Positions 51,261 through 60,614 of a stretch of 64,000 nucleotides of DNA are shown here, piece by piece. The notes under the pieces are model-generated. The model made no database searches. It had not been told where the DNA came from and worked only from the letters and a program-made list of their open reading frames with translations. Position numbers and translations under genes: made by a program. Within the stretch, counting starts at the first letter, position 1. Each line of letters opens with the position of its first letter. Where the stretch lies: positions 372,001-436,000 of the forward strand of contig NZ_CP158480.1 of NCBI RefSeq assembly GCF_050920755.1, given 5' to 3'. The DNA is from Oligella sp050920755 (GTDB taxonomy: Bacteria; Pseudomonadota; Gammaproteobacteria; Burkholderiales; Burkholderiaceae_B).

Positions 51261-53741
51261 ATGAATAAATGGCTTAAGCGCAGTGGAGTCGTACTGGTTC
51301 TATTGTTACTGACTGCGGTCGTAGGCGGGGCGATTTTTTTACTTAACTTTGACCCTAAGGTCTATCAGGATCGTCTGGTTAAGGAGATTAAGCTGCGCTA
51401 TGAGCGTGATTTAAAGATTAACGGGGATTTAGAGCTCTCGCTGTTTCCCCGCATTGGTCTCCGAGTAACTGATGTCACCTTGTCAAATAAAAACGCTGAC
51501 AGTGAATTCAGTTCCATGCAAGAGGTTCGCTTTGCTGTGGCGCTTTGGCCTTTATTATTTGATCGTTTTTTGGTTGATCATGTTAAGGTCAACGGTTTTA
51601 AAACGCATATCGTCCGTTATCCCGATGGTAGTTTAAATGTTGATGATATGTACGCTTTGCCCTTGGATTTTGATAAGGAGCATATCGCGCGTCGCCGTCA
51701 ACAGGCTGCTGCAGAGGAGTTGCCTTTGGCTGAACGCGTCGGCCGTATGATGGCTAATGACTTCAAAATCGATATTGCCGGTTTGGACTTGGAAAATGGC
51801 ACTGTTTTGGTCGAAGATCAGGCAAGCAAGCGTCAATTCAGTCTGGATAATATGAGTATTCATACCGGGCGCATAACCTTTGGCGAGCCTTTTTCCCTTG
51901 CCTTAAATGCCAAGGTCGATGCCAGACATCCGGACGATGATGCTACCTTAAATGTGCGTAGTCGCTTGCGTTTCGATCCCGCTGCCTCGGTTTACCAAGC
52001 GGAGCGTGTTGATGCCACCTTGCAGGGCAAGATTCGGGGCTATCGAGTGGATGAGGCGGCGTTAAACGGTAGCTTCAGCTTAGATAATTTCGCCGGCTAT
52101 GCCAATGGCAAAGCCCTGCGTTTTTTACTTAATTTAAGCGCCCTGGACGAGTCTAATCGACTGTCTCATGTTGAGCTGGATATGCGTGCCGATGAGGTAG
52201 GTTTAAATCGTATCGATACCCAGTTATTAGCAAAAAATTTAAGTATCAAGGGAAATACCGCCGATGCTCAAGAGCGCACTTTAACTTGGGCGCTGAATAG
52301 TCCAAATCTTAATCTTTCCGGCTTTGATGCCGCCGGTGAACCGCTGACCGGTACGGTGCAGTTTAAGGGTGAAGAGAGTATGGATGTAAATGTCTCGCTT
52401 GACGGTTTTAGCGGCCTCGCCTCCAATCTCAAGGTACGTGAAAATACGCTTAAGGGCCGCTATTTGACCTCGGCGAATCGTGCCATTGATATTGATTTAA
52501 GTTCACCTTTAACCATTAATTTACTAAGCGGTGAGTTCAGCTACACCGCCTTGCGCGGCTTACTGCGTTTAAGTGATGGCGATTTGCTGCAAGAAGCGCC
52601 GGTTATCGCCTCTATTAATGGTGACTTAAGAAGTGGTTCGGTGGATTTTAATGTCGATGCGGTCATGGATGCGGAACGCATGAATTTATCCGGCTCCCTA
52701 GAGAGTTTTTCTAAACCGTCCATCGATTTTAAATTAAGTGCCGAATCGCTCGCTTTAGATCATATTCTTGGAGTTAACACTGACTTACCTTTAGCTGCCT
52801 TGCTTTTTGAAGGAGAGGAAAAAGAGCTCGATGAGTCTAAGTCGGCTGCAGTTGCACCCGCACCTCAGCAGCGTGATGCTGAACCTAAACCTGAGGCTGA
52901 TGACCCTAAGGCTAGCGCAGTGGAGGTATCATCATCTGCCCCGGCGACCAAGTCCGGAAGTCTGAGTTTAAAGCAGGAGCTCTTGTCACGTTTAAGTGGT
53001 GTGGGCGTTTTCGATATTGCTAAGATGAGTTATCGAGGCTTGGATTTCCAAGATCTGACAGCGACTTTATTTTTCGGTTCTTCCAGTGATATTAAAATCG
53101 ACTCTCTGCGTGCTAAGTTCTTAGGCGGTGAGCTTGAGGGCAATAGTCAAATGACTTTAGATGACGGCTCAGTCAGTGTGGATCTGAAGTTGCATGATGT
53201 CGATATGGAGGCACTGTTGCAGCGCTTTAGGGGTCGAGTTTTATTGAGCAGTCGCGCTGATATTAAATTGAATCTTGCAACACAGGGTTTAAGTGAAAAA
53301 GAATTAATTCAGAATTTGAGTGGACAATTAACTTTTGATAGTACCGAGGGCACTTGGCACGGCTTTGCGATGAATAAGGTGTTGGACGATGTGAATTATA
53401 TGATTGACACCGGTTCGCAGCAGTTACGCTTTGATCAGAGCGAGACGACACCCTTTAAACGCCTGAGTTTTTCTGCCGATGTTGATAATGGCATGATGTA
53501 CTTTGCTAAATTATCCGTTGATAGCGATAACTTCTCCCTAGTGAATAAGGATGAGCTAAGCAAGTACAATATGGCGGACGGTCAGTTTGATCTAAATCTG
53601 CAATTGCATGCTAAGCGTCCCGTGAGCGTTACGCGACAAGGAGTTAGGGTGCAGGTTAAGGGCTTTAGCATTCCGATTCACCTGTGGAATGAAGGTGAGG
53701 AAATGCGGGTGGAAACTGCCGTGCAGGGACTTTATCAGTAG
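51261..53741 (+). CDS. AsmA family envelope protein
   Basis: An 826-residue AsmA-like protein. One N-terminal membrane anchor (about 8-30) is followed by a large periplasmic beta-rich region. The N-terminal AsmA part contains DLELSLFPRIGLRVTDVTLSN, and the C-terminal AsmA_2 region contains LSGQLTFDSTEGTWHGFAMN. A charged Ala/Pro/Lys-rich linker lies at about 520-565. AsmA-like proteins are implicated in phospholipid transport between membranes and outer-membrane biogenesis. Confidence 0.88.
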   Translation: MNKWLKRSGVVLVLLLLTAVVGGAIFLLNFDPKVYQDRLVKEIKLRYERDLKINGDLELSLFPRIGLRVTDVTLSNKNADSEFSSMQEVRFAVALWPLLFDRFLVDHVKVNGFKTHIVRYPDGSLNVDDMYALPLDFDKEHIARRRQQAAAEELPLAERVGRMMANDFKIDIAGLDLENGTVLVEDQASKRQFSLDNMSIHTGRITFGEPFSLALNAKVDARHPDDDATLNVRSRLRFDPAASVYQAERVDATLQGKIRGYRVDEAALNGSFSLDNFAGYANGKALRFLLNLSALDESNRLSHVELDMRADEVGLNRIDTQLLAKNLSIKGNTADAQERTLTWALNSPNLNLSGFDAAGEPLTGTVQFKGEESMDVNVSLDGFSGLASNLKVRENTLKGRYLTSANRAIDIDLSSPLTINLLSGEFSYTALRGLLRLSDGDLLQEAPVIASINGDLRSGSVDFNVDAVMDAERMNLSGSLESFSKPSIDFKLSAESLALDHILGVNTDLPLAALLFEGEEKELDESKSAAVAPAPQQRDAEPKPEADDPKASAVEVSSSAPATKSGSLSLKQELLSRLSGVGVFDIAKMSYRGLDFQDLTATLFFGSSSDIKIDSLRAKFLGGELEGNSQMTLDDGSVSVDLKLHDVDMEALLQRFRGRVLLSSRADIKLNLATQGLSEKELIQNLSGQLTFDSTEGTWHGFAMNKVLDDVNYMIDTGSQQLRFDQSETTPFKRLSFSADVDNGMMYFAKLSVDSDNFSLVNKDELSKYNMADGQFDLNLQLHAKRPVSVTRQGVRVQVKGFSIPIHLWNEGEEMRVETAVQGLYQ

Positions 53742-53818
53742 TGTGGAGCGAGGTCAGTCCCTTGCCCTTAAAGGCAAAGACAAAGACCTCGTATAGTCGG
53801 CGAGCCGCATGCCGTGAA

Positions 53819-54082
53819 CTACACCGGTAATTTAGCATTAGCGGTGAGGCGGCGGAATTTCTCCATCAACTCCTCTTCGGATTCCTTCCATTCAGGGTCG
53901 GGGTGAATGCAATCAATGGGGCAAATCACTTGGCACTGAGGCTCGTCGTGATGGCCTTTACACTCGGTACATTTGGTGGGGTCGATCACATAGACCTCCG
54001 GGCCCATATAAATCGCTTCATTTGGGCATTGGGGTTCACATACATCACAGTTGATGCATTCGTGATCAATATAGAGAGCCAT
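53819..54082 (-). CDS. YfhL-family 2[4Fe-4S] ferredoxin
   Basis: An 87-residue bacterial ferredoxin. The first cluster motif is CINCDVCEPQCP and the second includes CTECKGHHDEPQCQVICPIDC, with the 7-9 residue insertion and C-terminal helix typical of the YfhL/Allochromatium-type ferredoxins. It is an electron carrier in the cytoplasm with no dedicated partner visible. It lies downstream of coaD on the minus strand, a conserved neighbour pair. Confidence 0.92.
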   Translation of the reverse strand: MALYIDHECINCDVCEPQCPNEAIYMGPEVYVIDPTKCTECKGHHDEPQCQVICPIDCIHPDPEWKESEEELMEKFRRLTANAKLPV

Positions 54083-54119
54083 AAATTTACCTTAAACTAA
54101 AAATGCTCAGCTTAAGCCC

Positions 54120-54662
54120 TTATTTTTTGAGCGACTCATTTAAAAGCGCTACTTGTGCTTTGGCTTCAGCTAAGGAGTCTTTACGCTCATCGGCCTTTAC
54201 CTTGAGCCAGCGCTCAACCGATGGGAAGACTAATTTACTCACATCACCACCCATCAATGCCACCTCTCGCACAAAAGTGCCTGAAATAAACTGATACTGA
54301 TCGGACGGTGTCATAAACATCGTTTCTACATCCGGTAGTAGATAGCGATTCATACCGGCCATCTGGAATTCATACTCGAAATCCGATACGGCACGTAAAC
54401 CGCGGATAATGACGCGACCGTTATTTTCGCGTACAAAGTCTTTTAGTAGACCGCTAAAACCCTTGACCGTGACGTTAGGATAATGATCCAATACCTCATG
54501 GGCAATATTAAGGCGCTCTTCCAAGGTAAAACAGGGATTTTTACCGGCACTGCGAGCAACCCCGACAACTACATGATCGAATAGACCGGCGGCACGGCGT
54601 ACTAAATCCTCGTGTCCGCGCGTTAATGGGTCAAAAGTACCCGGATAAATAGCAATTTTCAT
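54120..54662 (-). CDS. coaD: Pantetheine-phosphate adenylyltransferase
   Basis: CoaD adenylates 4'-phosphopantetheine in coenzyme A synthesis. The ATG at 54662 gives 180 residues beginning MKIAIYPGTFDPLTRGHEDL (TxGH nucleotidyltransferase motif). RGLRAVSDFEYEFQMAGMNR and QFISGTFVRE are the other family blocks. It carries about 15 extra charged C-terminal residues compared with the usual ~165. A start nine codons upstream (54689) is less likely. Confidence 0.94.
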   Translation of the reverse strand: MKIAIYPGTFDPLTRGHEDLVRRAAGLFDHVVVGVARSAGKNPCFTLEERLNIAHEVLDHYPNVTVKGFSGLLKDFVRENNGRVIIRGLRAVSDFEYEFQMAGMNRYLLPDVETMFMTPSDQYQFISGTFVREVALMGGDVSKLVFPSVERWLKVKADERKDSLAEAKAQVALLNESLKK

Positions 54663-54704
54663 TATATTTTTCCTGAATGGATTGAACAAAATATTATAAG
54701 ATAT

Positions 54705-55301
54705 TTAGCTATGCGTTTCAGAAATATAATGATACAAATAAAAGTGACTGGCGCCGGCCTTGTCCTCACGCAGTAGTGCAAAGCCTGTCGGCAGCTCCAA
54801 GGGAGCGGCACTTTCTAAATATACCAAGGTGCCGATTTTGCAAATAGACGCAAGGGCGGCGATGCTTTGCTGCATCAGAGCCTCATCGGCAAATGGCGGG
54901 TCAACCAGAATCAGATCAAAGCGACTGTTGTCCATACGCTTAAGCACTAAGCGAGCATCATGATCATTAATGCGTACTTGATGCAATTGGTGCTTGTCAC
55001 GGAATTGGCGTAGCGCTGCTACTGCCTTAGGGTGACTTTCAACCATTTGTACATGCTGAGCGCCCCGTGACGCCGCCTCAAAGCCCAAGGCACCACTGCC
55101 GGCAAATAAGTCGAGTACCGATTTATCGGAAAAATCACCGTCCCAAAAGTAGTTTAACCAGTTAAAAAGCGTCTCGCGCACACGGTCCGGCGTAGGGCGT
55201 AAACCCTCAACCGTCACCACGGGTAGGTTGCTACGCTTTAAAGTGCCGCCGATAATACGGACTTTCTGCGGCATAGTACGTGTATTGGGTGCTTTTTCCA
55301 T
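54705..55301 (-). CDS. rsmD: 16S rRNA (guanine(966)-N(2))-methyltransferase RsmD
   Basis: RsmD methylates G966 of 16S rRNA. The 198 residues from ATG 55301 include VRIIGGTLKRSNLPV, GLRPTPDRVRETLFNWL, the SAM motif VLDLFAGSGALGFEAASRGA and the catalytic LVDPPF (DPPF). A GTG at 55322 would add seven residues, and a later ATG at 55274 would remove nine; none has a clear Shine-Dalgarno. It is divergent from ftsY and followed by coaD. Confidence 0.9.
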   Translation of the reverse strand: MEKAPNTRTMPQKVRIIGGTLKRSNLPVVTVEGLRPTPDRVRETLFNWLNYFWDGDFSDKSVLDLFAGSGALGFEAASRGAQHVQMVESHPKAVAALRQFRDKHQLHQVRINDHDARLVLKRMDNSRFDLILVDPPFADEALMQQSIAALASICKIGTLVYLESAAPLELPTGFALLREDKAGASHFYLYHYISETHS

Positions 55302-55424
55302 CGAGTGAATCGTAATCCCCACTTATTTATCGACTCATTATTCAAGATTTTATATTAATCTATAAAATAACGATAAACCAGTATAATATGAGCCGGAATG
55401 TGGTTATTGATTTAGTGAGAGTGT

Positions 55425-56807
55425 ATGTTTAGGTTTTTTAGACGTAAAAAAGCAAAAGAAGAAAATCAAAAAAGTCAGGAGTCTGAAGTTGTTCAAGCGT
55501 TTGAGCAGGAGGAGCCTGCGCCCTCAGGGCTTTCAGAACCGTTAGACACATTAGAATCTTCAGCGCCGCAAACGCCGTTAGTGGTTGAGGCCAAAGAGCC
55601 CGAAGAGCCTGCTGAGAGCGCAACGCCGGCAGCCAAAGTGCTTGCCGAGGAAGTTGCAACTGAAGTTGTGGAGACGATTGCGGCGACACCCGCAGCTCCG
55701 TCTGCTCCCGTTGAGCCGGAACCGCAAACGCAGGTATCTGTTGTGACCGCAACCACTGAGGCTGAGTTGCCGAGTGAGTCTGAGCCCCTTAGATCGATTC
55801 CGGCAGATGTGGTTACCCTGACACCGATAGCTTCCGCCGCCGCACCAAGCCCGACGGTTGCTGAGTCAGTATCGGCACCGGAACCGGCGCCGGCGCCTAA
55901 AACATCGTGGATGCAGCGCTTACGTCAGGGCCTTTCTCGTACGGGTTCCAGTATTGGTTCACTTTTTGTCGGTGTTAAGGTTGATGAGGCCTTATTCGAA
56001 GAGTTGGAAATGGCTCTGTTAATGGCTGATGCCGGCATCGAAGCCACCGAATCATTGTTGAATAAGCTTAGAACCAAGGTTAAGCAGCAAAGAATTGAAG
56101 ACAGTGCGCAGGTTAAAGAGGCCTTAAAAGCTTTATTAACCGAGCATTTAAAGCCCTTGGAAAAAGACTTTATGCTGCCGTTGGACGGGACGTCCGTCGT
56201 GATGATTGCCGGTGTTAACGGTGCCGGAAAAACGACCTCCATCGGTAAGTTGGCTCATCATTTTCAAGCTGCCGGTGCCAGTGTGTTGTTAGCCGCTGGG
56301 GATACTTTCCGTGCAGCTGCGCGTGAGCAATTAGTCGAGTGGGGTAAGCGTAATAATGTCGCCGTGATTGCTCAGGATGGTGGTGATCCGGCGGCTGTGG
56401 CCTTTGATGCAGTGAATGCCGGTAAAGCTCGTAAGGCCAATGTGGTTATGGTCGATACTGCCGGTCGTTTACCCACCCAATTACATTTGATGGAAGAGCT
56501 TAAGAAAATTAAGCGCGTGATTAATAAGGCCGATGGCGAAGCGCCACATGAAGTGTTATTAGTGGTGGACGGCAATACGGGTCAGAATGTGATTACTCAA
56601 ATTAAAGCTTTTGATGCTGCGCTGGGATTAACCGGCTTAGTGGTGACAAAGTTGGATGGTACGGCCAAGGGTGGCACACTTGCCGCCGTTGCGGCAGGTA
56701 GCCAAGGCGTGCGACCGATTCCGGTGTATTGGATAGGGGTCGGTGAGTCATTACATGATTTACAGCCATTTTCAGCGGCGGAATTTGCTAATGCATTGCT
56801 CGGCTAA
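55425..56807 (+). CDS. ftsY: Signal recognition particle receptor FtsY
   Basis: FtsY is the SRP receptor GTPase that delivers ribosomes to the membrane translocon. The N-terminal ~165 residues form an acidic Glu/Ala/Pro-rich A domain behind a basic start (FRFFRRKKAKEENQK). The NG domain follows, with GVNGAGKTTSIGKLA (G1), DTFRAAAREQL, DTAGRLPTQ (G3) and TKLDGTAKGG (G4). The total of 460 residues is normal. It is divergent from rsmD. Confidence 0.95.
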   Translation: MFRFFRRKKAKEENQKSQESEVVQAFEQEEPAPSGLSEPLDTLESSAPQTPLVVEAKEPEEPAESATPAAKVLAEEVATEVVETIAATPAAPSAPVEPEPQTQVSVVTATTEAELPSESEPLRSIPADVVTLTPIASAAAPSPTVAESVSAPEPAPAPKTSWMQRLRQGLSRTGSSIGSLFVGVKVDEALFEELEMALLMADAGIEATESLLNKLRTKVKQQRIEDSAQVKEALKALLTEHLKPLEKDFMLPLDGTSVVMIAGVNGAGKTTSIGKLAHHFQAAGASVLLAAGDTFRAAAREQLVEWGKRNNVAVIAQDGGDPAAVAFDAVNAGKARKANVVMVDTAGRLPTQLHLMEELKKIKRVINKADGEAPHEVLLVVDGNTGQNVITQIKAFDAALGLTGLVVTKLDGTAKGGTLAAVAAGSQGVRPIPVYWIGVGESLHDLQPFSAAEFANALLG

Positions 56808-56861
56808 TTAGCAGGGCGTTGGACTGTTTTAAACCTTTAGACCCTTTAGACAGTTAAGTGC

Positions 56862-58031
56862 TTAGTTCAAAATAGTCCACGCCAAGACTTTCAGCAGCCA
56901 TTGCTGAAAGTCACTACTTGCCGCCAGTGTGTTTGCTTGCTGCTGCGCTTCTTGCGGTTCTAAATCGGCATAAAGATTTTGTGCGCTTTGCTCAATACCC
57001 GGCTCGGAAGGATGCTTGGCCTTGGGTGCAGCTAAGCTCAGTGCGGAAAAGGCCTGTCGATAGTCGCTAAGCGTTTGCCGCATTGCTTGCAGTGATGAAG
57101 TTGCAGGGGCTGCATCTACTTTATCTGTGGCATTAGGCGCGATAGCGTTCGACCATAATTGATGTAACTGATCTAAAGCACGGCAAAGTGCTTCCAAATG
57201 TGCCGCACAATTCAAATCAATCGCTGTAGCCATATCCTTGCGGTCAATTGCAGCCATGACAGCGGCATTACGGGCAATCAGCTCCAGATATTGCTGTGAG
57301 TCTTTTTTAAGTTGGGGTTCGCTCGTTTGAGTATAAGATTGATTGCCACTGCTAATGATTGCGGCGGGCTGCCACAGTTTAAAGTGTTCGAAAGCGCCAC
57401 CTAAATCTAAATCCTGTGTTTGCTGCTGCGATAGGGCTTTTTGTGCAATGGCCAGATCGGCTAAAGCATCACCGCGCTCAGCCTTACTTCTAAAATCCAG
57501 GATAAATTGATAGTCTTGCTGCCAAGACTCGGCTAATTCAAAAATAGCAGCGGACGCACCCGATTTAAGCTCTAATTCCAATTCGTAAACGGGGAGTTCC
57601 AAGGCGGCGGAGCGAATAACGCCGACATCATAAGCTAACTCAACCGTGCCATGACGTGCGCTTTGCGTGCTTAAAGTACGCTGAATATCTGTTTCAAAGC
57701 GCACAATTAAATCAGCATTTAATCGCTTAAAAGTACTTTCTGCCGGCGTGCCTTCATACACACTAAGATCTAAAGTGGCATCGGGGCGCAGATGATTTAA
57801 CTCAATCTTACTAAGCGCATCCTCGCCGGGTAGCTTGATGGTTTGTACCCAAGTATCCGCTTCCTTGCGAAGACGTAAAGCAATACCGGCACGCGCCAGC
57901 GCTCTATCCTGCGTATCAAAATATAAAGCGTGCAAATGAATGGTTTCGGCGGCTGCGCTATGGAGTAGCTCCTCTACCGCTTGTCGTGATGCTGCTGCAA
58001 TATGCAGCTTGAGTTCCTGCTCGACTGACAT
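56862..58031 (-). CDS. CYTH domain-containing protein (inorganic triphosphatase-like)
   Basis: A 389-residue protein with an N-terminal CYTH domain (about 1-200). The hallmark ExExK appears as EQELK at residues 4-8, with RLRKEADTWVQTIK and VYELELELKSG strands lining the tunnel. The C-terminal half is Ala/Gln-rich and helical, in the position of a CHAD domain, but the usual CHAD histidines are not obvious. Related YgiF-type proteins hydrolyse tripolyphosphate. It starts 4 bases after the MarR gene stop, so the two are probably co-transcribed. Confidence 0.82.
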   Translation of the reverse strand: MSVEQELKLHIAAASRQAVEELLHSAAAETIHLHALYFDTQDRALARAGIALRLRKEADTWVQTIKLPGEDALSKIELNHLRPDATLDLSVYEGTPAESTFKRLNADLIVRFETDIQRTLSTQSARHGTVELAYDVGVIRSAALELPVYELELELKSGASAAIFELAESWQQDYQFILDFRSKAERGDALADLAIAQKALSQQQTQDLDLGGAFEHFKLWQPAAIISSGNQSYTQTSEPQLKKDSQQYLELIARNAAVMAAIDRKDMATAIDLNCAAHLEALCRALDQLHQLWSNAIAPNATDKVDAAPATSSLQAMRQTLSDYRQAFSALSLAAPKAKHPSEPGIEQSAQNLYADLEPQEAQQQANTLAASSDFQQWLLKVLAWTILN

Positions 58032-58035
58032 AGTG

Positions 58036-58527
58036 TTAGGCGTCTGCTTTGGCTTCTTCCAAGACCTTGGCGACCGCTTCCTTGCCCTCGGCTAAACTAC
58101 TGTAGAGCTTGCTTTGGGCGCCCTCGGGTAATTGGCTCATTAACTCGCTAACCCACTGGTTATAAGCCTTTTCCATCTTGGCAAAGGCATTTTTACCCTT
58201 GGTGGTCATTTTGATAAAGGTGCTGCGACGATCCTGACGATTGGTGTTGCGGCTGATAAAACCGGCTTTTTCCAACTGTAAGCTGATAGCGGTAATGTTA
58301 CCGTTACTTACCATTAAACGCTCTGAAAGCTCGCCCATCTTTAGACCTTGTGACTCATTGGCTAATTGAGCCAGTAAATCGTAACGCGGCGTGGTCATAT
58401 TAAAATGAAGGCGTAAACGATTGCGGAGCTCGTTTTGAATTAAGCTGTTAAAGGCAGCGAGCCGTAGCACTAAGCGTAGATCATCGCTACTGGAATCGTT
58501 GATTCGAGTCTCTAAATCAATGTTCAT
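58036..58527 (-). CDS. MarR-family transcriptional regulator
   Basis: A 163-residue winged-helix regulator. The recognition region is GLKMGELSERLMVSNGNITAISLQLEKAG, followed by the DRR wing (NRQDRRSTFIKMT). MarR proteins are usually dimeric repressors released by small phenolic or oxidising ligands; the effector is unknown. It is divergent from ribB across 291 bases, and the CYTH gene follows 4 bases downstream. Confidence 0.9.
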   Translation of the reverse strand: MNIDLETRINDSSSDDLRLVLRLAAFNSLIQNELRNRLRLHFNMTTPRYDLLAQLANESQGLKMGELSERLMVSNGNITAISLQLEKAGFISRNTNRQDRRSTFIKMTTKGKNAFAKMEKAYNQWVSELMSQLPEGAQSKLYSSLAEGKEAVAKVLEEAKADA

Positions 58528-58818
58528 GGGGATTCCTTATAGGCTGATTTTGTTAGATATTTTAAAAAAGCCCGAAAAATTCGGTAGGCGGCATTAAAGC
58601 CTTAATAGGTTCTTTATTAATATTGATTTTTGCATAAAAGTCATCTAATTGCGATAGCTTAAATGTAAACTATTCTTACATTAAGTGTACCGTTCAGTGG
58701 CTGATTTAAGGCATTGCTGCGCTAGCCGCTTTGCCCCTAAAAATAAACCTGCTTTAGCCCTACAGAAGCGCGCTAAGGGTTACAATAGCATCATCTTTTT
58801 TTATAGTTGGAATGATAA

Positions 58819-60009
58819 ATGATGAGTTCAGATCAAAGTCTTGCTAATGACTTAGTTGAAAGCGGTGAAACATCCTCCGTAATTTCATCCGTGACTGAGA
58901 TTATTGAGGAATTGCGCCAAGGTCGTATGGTGATTTTAGTGGATGAAGAGGATCGCGAAAATGAAGGCGATCTGCTGATGGCAGCGGATTTTGTGACGCC
59001 TGAAGCGATTAACTTTATGGTTACTCATGCCCGCGGCTTAGTCTGTTTGACCTTAACCGGTGAGCGTAGTGATCAGCTTGGTCTGGGGCTGATGACAAGT
59101 AATAACCAGAGCGGCTTTGAGACAAATTTTACCATTTCGATTGAGGCCGCTGAGGGCGTGACTACCGGTATTTCCGCCGCTGATCGAGCCACCACCATTA
59201 AAGCGGCGGTAGCCCCTGATGCGACTCCTGATGATGTGGTGTCGCCGGGTCATATTTTCCCGGTACGTGCCGTGCCGGGCGGTGTTTTGATTCGAGCCGG
59301 TCATACTGAGGCAGGTTGTGATTTAACCGCAATGGCGGGGCTCACACCGGCGGCGGTGATTTGTGAGGTTCTTAAGCCCGACGGCGAGATGGCACGTCTA
59401 CCGGATCTGATTGAATTTTCTAAGGAATTCGGCATCAAAATCGGTACCATTGAGGATCTGATTCAGTATCGTAGTGAGCATGAGTCCATGATTAAGCGTT
59501 TGAGCTCTAAGCAGATGATGACGGCATGGGGTAGCTTTCAGGCAGTTTCTTATCAGGATAAAACCACCGGTGCCACTCATATCGCCTTAGTTCATGGCGA
59601 GATTAAGCCGGATCGCGAGGTGTTGGTGCGAGTGCATGAGCCTGTCACCATGTTGGATATCTTAGATTGTGATGATACAACGCACAGTTGGGGTGTTTCA
59701 GCAGCACTTAAGGCGATTAGCGAGTCCGAAAGCGGGGTCATGGTGATGTTGAACTGTGATCAGGTGCATAGCAGTGCCGAGGTGACCAATCAGGTATTGG
59801 CTTGGGGGGCTGAAGCGACGACAGAAGCCCCTAAAGCACGCAAGCATGATCGTTATAATTTACGAACTTACGGCGTGGGCGCACAAATTTTAAAGGATTT
59901 AAATGTTTCTCAAATGCGTTTAATGGCAACACCAGTTAAAATGCCAAGTATGGCCGGTTTCGGTTTGACAGTGACCGGATTTTTTCAAGAAAAATCTCAT
60001 GATGCCTAG
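58819..60009 (+). CDS. ribB: 3,4-dihydroxy-2-butanone 4-phosphate synthase with degenerate GTP cyclohydrolase II domain
   Basis: The N-terminal domain (about 20-215) is a complete DHBP synthase: DEEDRENEGDL, FMVTHARGLVC, SPGHIFPVRA and RAGHTEAGCDL. It makes the four-carbon precursor of riboflavin. The C-terminal ~180 residues align with the GTP cyclohydrolase II position but lack the zinc-binding Cys triad (a single Cys remains in LDILDCDD) and the catalytic GREGRG-type loop. This matches the RibBX type rather than true RibBA, so a separate ribA is expected. ribH follows. No FMN riboswitch was recognised upstream. Confidence 0.9.
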   Translation: MMSSDQSLANDLVESGETSSVISSVTEIIEELRQGRMVILVDEEDRENEGDLLMAADFVTPEAINFMVTHARGLVCLTLTGERSDQLGLGLMTSNNQSGFETNFTISIEAAEGVTTGISAADRATTIKAAVAPDATPDDVVSPGHIFPVRAVPGGVLIRAGHTEAGCDLTAMAGLTPAAVICEVLKPDGEMARLPDLIEFSKEFGIKIGTIEDLIQYRSEHESMIKRLSSKQMMTAWGSFQAVSYQDKTTGATHIALVHGEIKPDREVLVRVHEPVTMLDILDCDDTTHSWGVSAALKAISESESGVMVMLNCDQVHSSAEVTNQVLAWGAEATTEAPKARKHDRYNLRTYGVGAQILKDLNVSQMRLMATPVKMPSMAGFGLTVTGFFQEKSHDA

Positions 60010-60060
60010 GGGCTCATCGAGCTTAAGCAAGATTTATCTATTATCTATAAAGGACTTTAT

Positions 60061-60603
60061 ATGAAACCTTATAAAATAGCACCCGATTTAAATGGTGAAG
60101 ATCTGCACATTGGCATTGTTTGCGCTCGCTTCACCGAGTCCATTACCAATATGGAATTAGAGGCATGCTTAACTGAGTTAGGCGATTTAGGGGTGGACGA
60201 GGAAAATATCATGGTCGTGACCGTGCCGGGTGCCTTAGAGGCCGGTTTTGCTCTTCACGAAATGGCACAAACCGATGAGTTTGATGCCTTAATCGCTTTA
60301 GGTGCAGTGATTCGCGGTGAGACTTATCACTTCGAAATCGTGAGTAATGAATCCGCTGCCGCCATTACTCGTGTGGCCTTAGAAACCGGTATCCCTATTG
60401 CCAATGGTATTCTGACCACGGAAAACGAGGAGCAAGCTAAAGAGCGTGCCGCGCAAAAGGGTATTGATTGCGCTGTGGTCGCCGTTGAAATGGCAAATCT
60501 TGTCAGTTATTTGGCGCCTGAGTATGAGGTCGAAGATGACGACGAGGATGATTTTGAGGATGATGACTTCGAAGACGATGAAGCGGACGAAGACGACAAG
60601 TAA
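60061..60603 (+). CDS. ribH: 6,7-dimethyl-8-ribityllumazine synthase with acidic C-terminal tail
   Basis: RibH condenses the RibB product with the pyrimidine to lumazine. The core (about 1-153) has CARFTESITNMEL, VPGALEAGFALHEM, GAVIRGETYHFEIV and PIANGILTTEN. The final ~27 residues are almost all Asp/Glu, unusual for a family that ends near residue 155. It is followed 11 bases later by nusB, the standard ribH-nusB order. Confidence 0.94.
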   Translation: MKPYKIAPDLNGEDLHIGIVCARFTESITNMELEACLTELGDLGVDEENIMVVTVPGALEAGFALHEMAQTDEFDALIALGAVIRGETYHFEIVSNESAAAITRVALETGIPIANGILTTENEEQAKERAAQKGIDCAVVAVEMANLVSYLAPEYEVEDDDEDDFEDDDFEDDEADEDDK

Positions 60604-60614
60604 AAGGGACTGAA

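Noticed and set aside
53749..53791. Nested inverted repeat after the AsmA gene (CGAGGTC/GACCTCG) as a terminator
   Set aside because: There is no T-tract on either side. It could still be a Rho-dependent or bidirectional structure but cannot be supported.
58528..58818. FMN riboswitch upstream of ribB
   Set aside because: None of the conserved RFN-element blocks could be found; only a TACAAT box near the gene is visible.
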